Source: Chromera velia
Taxonomy: Eukaryota > Sar > Chromeraceae
Length of the DNA: 20,000 bases
Assembly (NCBI GenBank): GCA_018398765.1
Contig: JAHBMJ010000388.1
Coordinates: 45,456-65,455, forward strand
Reading direction: 5' to 3'
Translations under genes and position numbers: made by a program
Part shown: in pieces, positions 1-9,163 of the stretch
Numbering within the stretch: position 1 is the first letter of the stretch
How the letters are laid out: each line of letters starts with the position of its first letter
Notes under the pieces: generated by a model
Told to the model about the DNA's origin: nothing
Seen by the model: only the letters and a program-made list of their open reading frames with translations
Databases searched by the model: none

Positions 1-680
1 ACTCTTCATAAAGAGTCCCGAGCCCGTACTGTTCCATAAATGTCCTGCATGAATGGAATAAAAGGAGTCATGAATGAAGAACAATTCGTTTTGAAGCTGA
101 GGAAAGCTGCTGTACCTTTTCGAAGTCAACGTTGCGTCCTTCTCGGGTGCAGAAAGAAACACCTCCTCTGCCTTGCCTGCCTCTTTCCGTCTTTGTCCCG
201 CTTTGTGCGCACAGTAGTCTGTTCCTTTCTTTCTCGTTCCCTGCTTTTCCCCTCGCTTCCTTTCTCTTCCCGTCCCTTCCCTTCGCTTCTTGATTCAAAG
301 TCTGAGTTGTGGTGTAAGTCGTTCAGAACTGAACACTTTCCATTCATCCTCTTGCTTTCCTCTCTGTTTGTCTGTCTGCATGTCTGTCTGTCTGTCTTTC
401 CGTCTATCTGTCTGTCTATCTTTCCGTCTATCTGTCGGTCGCTGTCGGTCTGTCTGTCTGTCTCTCTTTCCGTCTATCTGTCTGTCTGTCTGTTGTCTCG
501 CTGTGTGCTTCCCGCCTCTCGCACCTGTTGTTCCAACTGTTCAGGACATTGTCACCGCAAACCGGACGCTCGAGAACCGTAACGAATCCGAGGTCTGTCT
601 TGAAAGGGTCCGTCTCGCCTGCGTTCGTTCGTTCGTCATTCGCGCACATGTCAAAAAAAAGGTTTGGCGTTCGAAAATGT
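1..680. other. Non-coding flank downstream of the minus-strand gene
   Basis: Only pyrimidine-rich sequence and an imperfect TCTG/TCTA microsatellite (about 355-495) were seen. The long open frames here are made of repeat-encoded Ser/Val/Cys/Leu and have no support as genes. Confidence 0.5.
355..495. repeat. Imperfect (TCTG)n / TTTCCGTCTATC microsatellite
   Basis: Runs of TCTG are interrupted by TTTCCGTCTATC units, giving a higher-order pattern. It lies downstream of the minus-strand gene. Confidence 0.9.
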
Positions 681-751
681 TCAGGCAATTGGATTTGCAT
701 ATGGCCCCTTTACAACCATAGCAACAGGCATGACTTCGAAGTACGATGGAA
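681..751 (-). CDS. Exon 7 (71 nt): closing GP strand and stop codon
   Basis: The acceptor AATGCCAG at 752 gives phase 1, matching exon 6. The reading VPSYFEVMPVAMVVKGPYA is the usual end strand of the repeat, followed after NPIA by TGA at 683-681. Finishing right after a GP turn fits the modular layout. No clear AATAAA polyadenylation signal was seen downstream. Confidence 0.6.
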
Positions 752-1774
752 CTGGCATTTTGAAAGTAATCGTTTTATGACTAAGTTTTTAAAACAATGA
801 GGCCAAAGGGAGAGAAGAGCTTATGCGTGCAGACACTCTGTATATGTCCCTTTGATGTGTTGTTGACCTACATCCGTCGATGAAATTCCTTTACTGTCAA
901 TATCTGTTACGTCTGCATGGATTGCGTTACTCCGCTTGACCCTTTATGGGCAAGCAGAATGCAAAAGAAAATCTTGATCATGATGAGCGTCTCGGGTTGC
1001 TCTCTCAATCAGACTGATTTAGAGAGAAAAACTGACGTACCGGGTCCCGGATTTTCCGTGTCGGTCCCGTTGAAACTTTCCGCCCAGCAGAGGCGGAGAG
1101 TGAGCCCTGCTTGCAGAATCAATCCCGTGTCAAACACCAGCATCTGCACGCACACACACACGCAGCCAGCGTTTCAGTCAGAACAGAACCTGGTGCAGTG
1201 AAGGGAGAGCTGGGAAGAAATCAGCAACAGAGGCATGCAGACAGAAAACGAAGCAGGAAAGCAGCCAAACAATTAAGCAGACAAGCCTGCCTGCAGAACT
1301 TGAAAACAAATCAGACAACGTACAGTGGGGGGGAAGAGGCCTGGACGATATTTTGTCGAAAGGCAGGCAAGCCCCATTTGGGGCAAAATTTTGAATGAGA
1401 ATGATCTCCTGGCGTATCTTTTAGACTTTCAATTGGAGTGAGCTGTTGAGTGTCTTTCAGGACCCCCACCGGTCTACTGTACCGAATGAAAATAAAATCA
1501 GAATACCGAGGAGGCAAAAACAAAGATGAGGGCCCGTATCATGCCGACCGTTGAGTTGGAGCTGGCAAGGATTGGCGCTCCTGGCTGCTGTCCGACAGTG
1601 ACACGTGCGGGATACTCGTTGCCTCCACATGTCGCCTCGCTGGCAATCAAACGTACCTGCATGACTTATCCAGATAGAAATTTGAGATTGTAAGTCCACT
1701 CTTTTTCCATACTCCCTTTGGTTTTTGTCGTTTTGGCTTTCTTTGACGCATGCTGATGCCTCAATTGTGCTGCA

Positions 1775-1809
<35 letters not shown>

Positions 1810-2444
1810 TCGAGAGAGGAAGCGTTCCACCATAACAGGGCCCTTTTCCCATCAACAAGCTGAATGAAGTGTATGAGTGGATCGGGACCAGCATTTTGTT
1901 CTGACGCGCTTCGTGGCTCGGCACTTCTCTTCCGCTATACTTGAAATTGCGACTTGGGATCATACCGACGACTAGCTGACCCGGTTTGACGTTGAGTTGA
2001 GGCCATGACCGTAAACGACCACGTTGAAGGGAATGAGAGCCGCCAGGCTCTGCGTGTGAGGCTGCGGGCATTCAGAAATGAAGGTGGAAGGGAAATAGAA
2101 AGTAGGCAGGCAGAAAGACATACCGGCAAGATGAGGCAGAGACCAACAAGCTGGGTGGTATCAGCGTTTACACCCGGCCTGAGGTTGTGTGGCCTTTCCT
2201 AGCCGAGTAACTTGAAGAAACTGCTCTTCCGTCTCAGTTGCTTTCCTTTTCAAAAGTCACTTCGCAAAGCAATAGGTGAAAATTGAATCTCTGATCTCAT
2301 CAACATCGCTCATCGATGGCTGTCCGTTTCTGTCGAGATCCTCACACACAAGACATAACTTTTAAAAAAGACAAAAAAGAGACCCCGAGCTTGATCTAGG
2401 CAAGAAAACAAAATTCAAAAGACATGCGCAACGAGAAAGAAAGA

Positions 2445-2477
<33 letters not shown>

Positions 2478-5400
2478 GAGGCGGACACGCAGAGAGCGGA
2501 TTCTCTCATTTCTGAGCCATGAGAATAGAGCCAACAACTTTAAATTCAAACTCTGTCACGTGGATCTGTTAGAAAGACCTGAGTGAGGAAGGGGCCGAAG
2601 ACGTGAAAGGTCCCGAACGCCAGCCAGTTGTTGGTGTACGCCGCGCCGTTGGAAGGTGAGGTCGTGGTGTCTCCCGCATACTTGAAGCACATGTAGAAGG
2701 CCTCTCCGCCTCCAATCCCCTTTGGGTGCAAAATGATTGACTGACGTCCGGCGTCTGAGGCCCCCGAGATCGGGTAGGTCGCGTAGGTGGGCTCTACTGT
2801 GAGGATTGTGGAGTCCTCTGCGTCGTACAGACAGACGGTGTCGTCTGGTGCCAGAGTCGGAAGGACGTGCCAGGGGACGCGAGGGAGCTGTCCGGAGGGG
2901 GGAGAGCGCTCGAGGTCATAAATTTCGTTGGGAGGCCGTACGAACCTGCAAGAAGGTTTCTCGATTTCTTTTTGTTTTGCGCTCAGCTGAAAATGTCACT
3001 GTTGCGTTCCGAGGGCAAAAGGGAGAGCAGAGATTGGTATGCAATCGATTCTGTACCCCCTGGATGTCAAGGTTCCGCCATCTTGTCAGGGAGAGGGAGG
3101 AAAAAATACATTAGCGAGAGAGCAGAAATGAGGGAAAGAGCCCATATAAGAGCACAGTCAACACCCGCGATAGTTGAAAGAGTCACATTGTTTCGTTTTT
3201 TGCAACGCGTTTTTGCGAAAATCGTCGTTGGTGGTTTTCCGAAGATACAGCCTGCCTGCCTGTCTGTCTGTTCTGTTCTGCAACGAACTGATCTCAAGCG
3301 CATGATTCCACATTCTAAATCGTCACAGCAATTAATCGTTTTTGTGACCATTTATGCACAATGCATTCCATTCAACCGGATGGCGGCTGACTGACTTGTA
3401 TTCGACGGTCTGCAACAGTGCTGTGCCCTCAAGGAAAATTTCCTGTTGGTATCCTGCGACTGCGTATTTCTGGAGGTAGGTGAACGGCCCGGGCACTGAG
3501 ACGAACCCGAGGGGAACCAGGTCAGGAAAGTATCCGGCTGGGGCCGCCAGACGTCTCCTGTAGGCTCTCATTTCCTCTTCATCCCCCTCCTCCCCCCATA
3601 CCCCGGACTGGTCAGGAGGACCCCAAACGTGCCCACCGTTGACGAGTCTTCTCCTGAAAACGGAGGGGACGGTGCCGTTCCAATAGCGAATGGGTGTGTC
3701 AAGATTGTATCCCCAGAAGAAGTCTGGGTGAGTTGCGTTGGGGACAAACGGGCGGGTCGAATTGTATTCGTTTGAAGAGCAAGAGCGAGGGCAGTAGCAG
3801 ACCGCATAAGCTCCCGGTACGCTAAACATTGAGATTTGGAGGCGGAGGAATTCGTTGGTGTCTGTTCTGCCGAGGGATGAGTCTGTGACTGTCTCTGCGT
3901 CTGGAGGGAGAGTGAAGCCGGGAGCAAACCTGACGGGCCAGGAATACTCAAAGCTGCAGTCATATGTCAACCCGTAAGAGCCGTCGTCATTAATCGTGAC
4001 GTTCTCGTCAGCCACCTTGACCAAAATGACGTTGGCCTCTGTGAGGAAATTGTAACCGAAGACGGTCAGATTGAAGGGAATGTAATAATACGCCGTCTCA
4101 TTAGCAGAGGAGAGGGGACCTTCAATTGATATGGTCCCGACTTGCACTGCGGAGAGGAGTTTTGTGTCGTTGTAGGCATAATGCTCCTTCAACCAGCAGA
4201 TCACTTTGTTGGTCCCTGCTCGAACGAACTGGTAGTACTCTGTGGTTCCATTCGGCCACGTCGTCTCTTCTTGGATCAAAATGGAGGTGTCGAGAAAGGG
4301 ATTCAACCAGTCGTCTCCGTTGAGTGCCAGTGAGGTGGTCCAGTCAAGTTTCCCTCCGGTAGTCTGGCTCTGTGCAGAGATGACAACGGAGCTTGTGTTG
4401 GATGTAGAGGACAATGAGATCGCGGGGGGGGGTATGGACAGGTCAACGACTTCGTATGTCTCCTTTCCTGTCAGCTGGCTAGAGGGGTCCAGAGAGACAA
4501 AAGCGGTCCCCTGAGAAGCGGGACGCGCAAAGTCCAGAGCCTGGGCTGTCTCTCCGGAGAGAATCGGACTTCCCGTACACCCCGCTGCAGAGTCAACCAC
4601 GAAGACCGAGTTATCTGTACTCAGTCCGTACCCGAACAGCCGAAAGCGGAAGGCCGCCCACGTGCGGGTGATTGCCTCCTCACTCGTGTGCAAAGCAATG
4701 GAAATGTTTGTTGCAGGACCGTAGACTTTCACAATGCCGATATCGTAAAAGTCTGAGCTGCCCTGGTTAGCAAAGCAGATGCGGTAGTCACCCGGAACCT
4801 GTGTGTACTTGAAGGACTTCATTCGTAGGTGTGTGTTGTTTGTCACCAATTGATTTCCCGTCGGGACGGTGGCAATGTCGAGGGAGACGGTCCCATTGAG
4901 AGTGCAGTTGTCCTTCATGCGCACGGTGGTGATCTGCATCGTGTCCGACATTTCTGTTCCTGGAATCATGAGGTCGAATGGGTCCCCGAGGGCTTCTGTC
5001 TGTGAGAAGTAGCGGTAGGGACCCTGAACCCGAAAGACGGCTGCAGTTCGGAAGTAGTCTCCGTCAGCCGAACAGGAGCTCGGACAGTAGCAGAGACCGA
5101 AAACTCCACCAGAGACGAGCCACACGGCTTTGATTTGAAAGACGCTATCGAAGGAGGTGGAGTAGTCGACACTGGGCGTGGTGACCGGCCAGGTCCCGAC
5201 AGTTCTGTTTGTTTGAGAGGCGAACCCACAGTCCCCGTCTTCAGAGAGAGAAACCAAAATAAATTCGTTCTGCCCCGATGTGTCGTTGAAATGTGCCCCT
5301 GAGGTGTCGAATGAGGTGCTCTGAGATCCGAACACGACCGACTGTGCGGCTCCCAGGTCAGGCCCAGTCTTGCGGGTCCTCATGAATCGCACGTGCATGG

Positions 5401-7785
5401 CAGAGCTGTCGAGGATCATCAGATTGTTCCTCGCACCTGAGGATTTGATCTCAACAATTGCTGTCAGGGCACTTGCCGCAGTGTCTCCATAGTATCTGCT
5501 GTTCGTGTCTGTCGAGTCCAGACGGTGACTCTCGGTTGCACCGTCTCGTTCCCACACGTTGCCGTCGGATGTGGCGATGAAGAGCTTTGTGCTGGACTCA
5601 TATACCAGACCCGCCACCGTCTTTCCATTCCAAGAGCCCGCCCCCGCAGCGACATCGTCGGATGCAGTTCCAAAAGACGCGGCTACGCTGAAGTACCCAT
5701 CGCTCATGGTGCGTTTGTTCAGGGCCCCGTCTGTCTGCAGCACCGCCAACTCGGATCCTGCCAGGTTGATCGCAAATCGCTTCACAGAGGTCACACTGGT
5801 GGTGGTAACACTGTAGTCAGAGAGGTCCAGGTAGACCAATTTGGCGTTGGTCTCATCAACCCAGTAGAGAGCCTTCCCTCCCGGGTGGAGGGCGAGGGCC
5901 ACTGGACTCGTGATGGTGGCGGCTGTGCCGGTGCCGTCGGTCGTCCCTGCCGTCCCACACTGTCCTGCCACAGCCCGCACTCTGTTGTCCTCGAGTCGCA
6001 GCTCTCGAATGCAGTGGTTGTCTTTGTCTGCGATGTAAATGTTCTCTTCGTTCCAGTCGTACACCAGAGAAGACGGGTTGTTGAACCGTGCGGAAGTCCC
6101 GTAGTCCTCACTGCCAACTGCCGAGGGCGTTCCGCTGGTTCCTGCACTCCCCGCGAGGGTCGACAGGCTGGTTGCTGACGTTCCGGTGTCGTACGTCGCC
6201 TTCTCAATCGAATGGCCAACGATGGCCACCAGGACGTTTTCAGAGTTCAGCCTGCTCGCTGTGAATCCCGAAGGTGCTGCTGAGAAGGGCCCTATCGAGA
6301 AGAAGAGGTAAGGGTGCACCTGCATGCATGCAGCATCGTTCGTCGGGTTGCAACCTTGTCATTCGATCATTCTCTCTATCCACCATTGGCTGAGGGCGTG
6401 TTTTTCGAGCAAACGGAAAAGAGGGGACCGCAGAACATGCATGTACGTCTGTACCCATCCAGCCAGTATGAATAAGAAGTGGTCATGATCATGATTTGAC
6501 ACAGAGTCCTCAGAGCCCACGGGACCAAAAACACTTCCCAGCAAACGAAGAAACAAACAGACGAACAAGCAAACAGAGGACCAACAAACCGACCAACCAA
6601 CCAATATTACGAGCAAAAAAACAAACGCAGAAAAGGACAACCAAATACCAGGACAAAAAGCAAACACGCGAATGGACCAAAACCCAAATAGGCAAAAAAA
6701 CAAACGAGCAATACCAGCGCAAATAGAGCAGGCGGAAGGAAGACAGTTAGTAAGAAAGAACTCACAATCAGCGTGCCGATATCGTCAAAATCTGTGGCGG
6801 CGCTCGTGCTGGACGTCTCAAACACCCAGCACACCCGAAAATTTCCAAAGTCCCCCACTCTGTACAAAGAAAAGCTGATTGACGTGCCGCCACTTCCGAT
6901 CGTTGGGCTCGCGTCGTTTGACGTCAGCCGGGCGGACTCCGCTCCGGTGCACGCCTCTGACGTGTCCACCAGCTTCAGGGCGGACTGAAGTCCCGTCCGG
7001 TCGAGCCCAAGCCCCGTGAAGGTCAACTCAGAGGCCGCGTTTGCTTCTGGGGCAAATGGCCTGTACATGTCCTGGCCCGAGGTCAGTCCCACAACTGTCA
7101 CCGTTCCCATGTCCACTGCGTAGAGGGTCCAGTCTGTGGTCGCTGAGGTACAGGTCCGGCAGAAACAGACTCTGTAGGTCCCCACAGTGGGCACGTTGAC
7201 TGTCCATGAAATCTCTAAAGTAGGGGCGTTGTAAGTGCCGTCGGTTGTTGTGGTTGTCGAAAAGGATTGAGTGGAGGAGGTGCCACAGCTGTTGGAGGTC
7301 TCGGTGATAACAATGCGGTTGGTGTTCCCCGACAGGTCACCCATGTTGGTTCCTGAAGTCGTCAGCGTGTCGTCCTTCCTCACATGCACAGTCAGATCCT
7401 GGTCGGGTGTGGGGCCAGAGAGCGTGATGGTTCCGACGACTGTCAGGACGGCACTCTCTGCATCTGGGGGGTCGAAGCACACCTTGTAGCTTCCAGTCTT
7501 GGAAATCTTTAGACTGGAGAAGGTGATCAGACTGGCACCAGCTGTTGCAGTCCCGGGATTTGTGACTTCTGAGGGTTCAGCGGTGCCGCACACATCGTTT
7601 GTGCCCACGAGGGTCAACGCAGCCCCCGTAGTGTCTGCGGTGCCGGTGACGTCCAGACTGAACGTCTCCCCAGTGTAAATTGTCGAGGGCACCGCCAGAC
7701 CGTACGACTGGGAGCGGCAGGGAACCCAAAGAAGAGCGGAGAACACAAGAAAGAAGAAAAGTTCCACCAAACATAAAGGACGCAT
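681..7785 (-). CDS. Large secreted protein with about nine Cys-containing beta repeats and an NHL-like beta-propeller (seven exons)
   Basis: Model: exons 7785-6766, 6319-3396, 2945-2579, 2061-1981, 1656-1549, 1143-1041 and 751-681. Every junction is GT...AG, phases agree, and the total is 4674 nt (1557 residues plus TGA). The start was chosen because residues 1-26 form a signal peptide (hydrophobic FFFLVFSALLW). The repeat unit is usually about 100-130 residues: an 'F.....G' strand, a Cys near 'LV....C', then 'G.Y.VC[FWY]' and '[IV]G[TIF][VI].[VS].GP'. Its 'VC' elements are near residues 102, 207, 318, 749, 854, 1047, 1180, in exon 3, and (as LRLCW) in exon 6. Residues about 390-660 resemble NHL/beta-propeller blades (ARFNNPSSLVYD, NIYIADKDNHCIREL). 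Two copies carry CYCP..C. Many NxS/T sites and no later membrane segment suggest secretion. I do not recognise a named family; a role in adhesion or recognition is only a guess. The weakest point is the intron 1 acceptor. Confidence 0.75.
1041..1143 (-). CDS. Exon 6 (103 nt): 'LCW' part of repeat 9
   Basis: The acceptor is GCGTGCAG|ATG after a GT-rich tract; phase 0 in, phase 1 out. The segment ILQAGLTLRLCWAESFNGT parallels GNFRVCWVFETSS of repeat 3 and NKVICW of repeat 6. The donor is CCCG|GTACGT at 1040. Confidence 0.62.
1549..1656 (-). CDS. Exon 5 (108 nt): middle of repeat 9
   Basis: Acceptor CATGCAG|GTACGT, phase 0, 36 codons. VRLIASEATCGGNEYPARV matches the mid-repeat 'LKLVDTSEACTGAESARL' segment of repeat 3. 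The chosen donor is ACG|GTCGGC (1548). Without splicing the frame would stop at 1498-1500. Confidence 0.62.
1777..1807. repeat. (GA)n microsatellite in intron 4 of the minus-strand gene
   Basis: About 15 GA units. On the gene's strand it reads (TC)n and lies in the middle of the intron between exons 4 and 5. Confidence 0.95.
1981..2061 (-). CDS. Exon 4 (81 nt): first strands of repeat 9
   Basis: Phase 0 on both sides, 27 codons. The acceptor follows a long pyrimidine tract and GCCCGCAG. The translation includes IPFNVVVYGHGLNSTSN, closely matching the start of repeat 7 in the same protein (IPFNLTVFGYNFLTEAN). That internal similarity is the main evidence. The donor is CGG|GTCAGC, just before an in-frame TAG. 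Confidence 0.65.
2434..2480. repeat. (GAAA)n-(GA)n purine tract in intron 3 of the minus-strand gene
   Basis: A compound purine run with AAAG units first, then about ten GA units. It is pyrimidine-only on the transcribed sense of the minus-strand gene. Confidence 0.95.
2579..2945 (-). CDS. Exon 3: remainder of repeat 8
   Basis: The acceptor is TTCTTGCAG|G at 2946. One base completes the codon left by exon 2 (joined reading ...VEYKFVRPPNE...). The exon contains the mid-repeat Cys (DDTVCLYD), the EAFYMCF element and the LAFGTFHVFGP closing strand. It is ended at CAG|GTCTTT (2578). The frame otherwise runs to a TGA at 2546-2548, but the spliced reading continues the repeat and is preferred. Confidence 0.75.
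3396..6319 (-). CDS. Exon 2: end of repeat 3, NHL-like beta-propeller, repeats 4-7 and start of 8
   Basis: 2924 nt, phase 0 in and phase 2 out. The acceptor CATGCAG|GTG at 6320 keeps phase with the strong upstream GTGAGT donor. A pyrimidine-rich alternative acceptor at 6292 would start the exon at 6291 and needs a weaker GTTCTT donor. After SIGPFS comes a propeller-like stretch with NHL-style blades, then repeats marked by GLCYCPSSC, GDYRICF, NKVICW and AYAVCYCPRSC, each followed by a GP turn. Repeat 6 is about 200 residues, roughly twice the usual length. Two RRRL tracts (about 1229 and 1261) could be protease-sensitive. The donor is TACAA|GTCAGT at 3395. Confidence 0.85.
6320..6765 (-). other. 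Intron 1 of the minus-strand gene
   Basis: It begins GTGAGT and ends CATGCAG in the preferred model. The body is rich in A/C on the plus strand (AAACAAAC-like), giving a T/G-rich transcript. TGCATGCA overlaps its acceptor. No intermediate exon was recognised. Confidence 0.7.
6766..7785 (-). CDS. Exon 1 of the beta-repeat/propeller gene: signal peptide and repeats 1-3
   Basis: 340 codons, phase 0 at the end. It starts at the ATG whose first residues are MRPLCLVELFFFLVFSALLW, with likely cleavage near CRS/QS. An upstream in-frame ATG at 7935 is less likely because it would bury the signal peptide behind about 50 polar residues. Repeat 1 ends with VGTITLSGP (about 117-125), repeat 2 with MGTVTVVG (226-233), and repeat 3 has GNFRVCW (314-320) and is cut at DIGTLI. 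The donor is ATT|GTGAGT at 6765. Confidence 0.85.
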
Positions 7786-8209
7786 CTTGAGTGAGCCAGT
7801 CCAACAGTATAGACGGACAAGGTGACCAATGCTTTTCCCCCTTTTGCTGCTTCGCTGTCTTGTCTCCAGGAAACTCAAACGAAAAGAAGAAAAGGACTTT
7901 TCGACATTTTCACGAAAGGGATGTCGCTTTTCCAAACGCTAGACACAGGGTGCTTTTTGAAACTTTACCAAATCAAAAAAGTGAGATTTCTGCGGCTGGG
8001 TGTGTGCACTCAAGGACTGTGCATGCAGGCCAGCGCAAAAGCTAGGTGATCGTACTTCCCGATCTGATGTTTCTCACTCCTGTTCGTCGATTCGCGAGTG
8101 TCTTCCTTCGTCCTTCTCGTGTCACTGCACAAAAGCGAAGAATGTGGACAGGTATGGAGCTCTGCGGGCCTCCTTTCCATGCATTCTTGCTTCAATTTTT
8201 TTATATGGT

Positions 8210-8217
8210 TGCATGCA
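8210..8217. promoter_or_regulatory. TGCATGCA palindrome, copy 1
   Basis: A perfect 8-bp palindrome in the divergent spacer. The same word is known as a binding site for some ApiAP2 factors in apicomplexans; its use here is inferred. Confidence 0.4.
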
Positions 8218-8276
8218 TGGCTGGTATATATATATTAATACAAATAATACAATAGCACATGCACACATTGTATATA

Positions 8277-8284
8277 TGCATGCA
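8277..8284. promoter_or_regulatory. TGCATGCA palindrome, copy 2
   Basis: Second perfect copy, 67 bases from the first, within the AT-rich part of the spacer. Confidence 0.4.
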
Positions 8285-8305
8285 CACAAAAAAGTGTATA
8301 CAAGT

Positions 8306-8370
8306 GATCGAGCTAGTGCGCGCGCTTTGCGCGCGGAAAGTGAAGCAGCATGTCGCGCCGAAACTCGATC
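8306..8370. repeat. Nested inverted repeat (GATCGAG...CTCGATC enclosing a CGCGCGC hairpin)
   Basis: Outer arms GATCGAG (8306-8312) and CTCGATC (8364-8370) enclose CGCGCGC-TTT-GCGCGCG (8319-8335). It is a GC-rich island in AT-rich spacer DNA. It could be a structured element or a remnant of a small inverted-repeat transposon. Confidence 0.6.
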
Positions 8371-8480
8371 TGAATACCAGCCAAACTATAAACTATAAAC
8401 CAGCCCGATACCGATAGATACGATACCGATACACGCGGGCCTCGCGGGATCGTACGGACGTATATACGTTATTAAATTTG

Positions 8481-8507
8481 TATATATATATATATATATA
8501 TATATAT
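8481..8507. repeat. (TA)n microsatellite
   Basis: About 13 TA units roughly 380 bases upstream of the plus-strand start codon. Confidence 0.95.
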
Positions 8508-8886
8508 GTTCTCAGATCACATTGCATGTAATCGATCCATTATAAGGAGTAAGGATTGTGGCTGTAGCTCCCTGCTTGCGTGTGCAGTGAGCTGATAAAG
8601 GTGTCTAACATGACCCAGCAGGGAGTGTGCTGAAAAGATCCAAGCGGTCGGTTTGCAGTCTCACGTGTAGACCTAGCTGTCCGACTTTTGGAATGACAGC
8701 AAGAGATACATGCGTATTCATACATACACATGTGTGACAGTCAGATATAATCCCGGCTGCTCGGTCTTGCGATTGCGCTTGCACCTCGTTTGTCTGTTCT
8801 GCTTCTTTTTTGCCTCGAGCTTCAAGCCCTTTTCTCTCAACAGGCACCAAAACGGTTGAAGCGCCAGACGAATCCCCCGCTGACCA

Positions 8887-9163
8887 ATGGTCCCTTCCAT
8901 CAGAGGCGCCGCCTCCTTCACAACCGTCATGCTGCTGTTTCTCTGTCTTCTTCCAGGAGCTGCCGCACAGACGGGCGCGGGGGCAGTCAACGGGATATCC
9001 CTCGAAGCAGCCAAGCACGCGGCCCTTGTGAAGATCAACCAAAAGAGAACATGTACGGATTGCTGTGCGGGAAGAACCTGCTGCTCTGCCCCAGTGCGAC
9101 TCTCTGCCATCGACGTCAATTCTGTCGCACTTAGAGATTACCGGACAGGAAGTGCAGCGAACG
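8887..9163 (+). CDS. Exon 1: signal peptide and Cys cluster
   Basis: Starts at the ATG giving MVPSIRGAASFTTVMLLFLC, with probable cleavage after GAAA. Cys at residues 56, 59, 60, 65 and 66 form a compact cluster (CTDCCAGRTCC). The donor is AACG|GTCGGT, phase 1. Confidence 0.75.

Larger units (their letters stand above)
7786..8886. promoter_or_regulatory. Divergent spacer and likely promoter region of both genes
   Basis: The two start codons lie 1.1 kb apart, pointing away from each other. The spacer has an AT-rich core (8200-8510) with a TA repeat, two TGCATGCA palindromes, ATACCGATA-type short repeats around 8405-8435 and a GC-rich inverted repeat. No transcription start or TATA box can be fixed from sequence alone. 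Confidence 0.55.

Noticed and set aside
1457-2071. 204-codon minus-strand open frame
   Set aside because: It runs through a (TC)n microsatellite (SLSLSLSL), and the better-supported exons 4 and 5 lie in a different frame within it.
2546-2548. TGA as the true stop of the minus-strand gene
   Set aside because: Splicing at CAG|GTCTTT (2578) and continuing at 2061 restores the repeat pattern through four further phase-compatible exons, so this TGA is more likely intronic.
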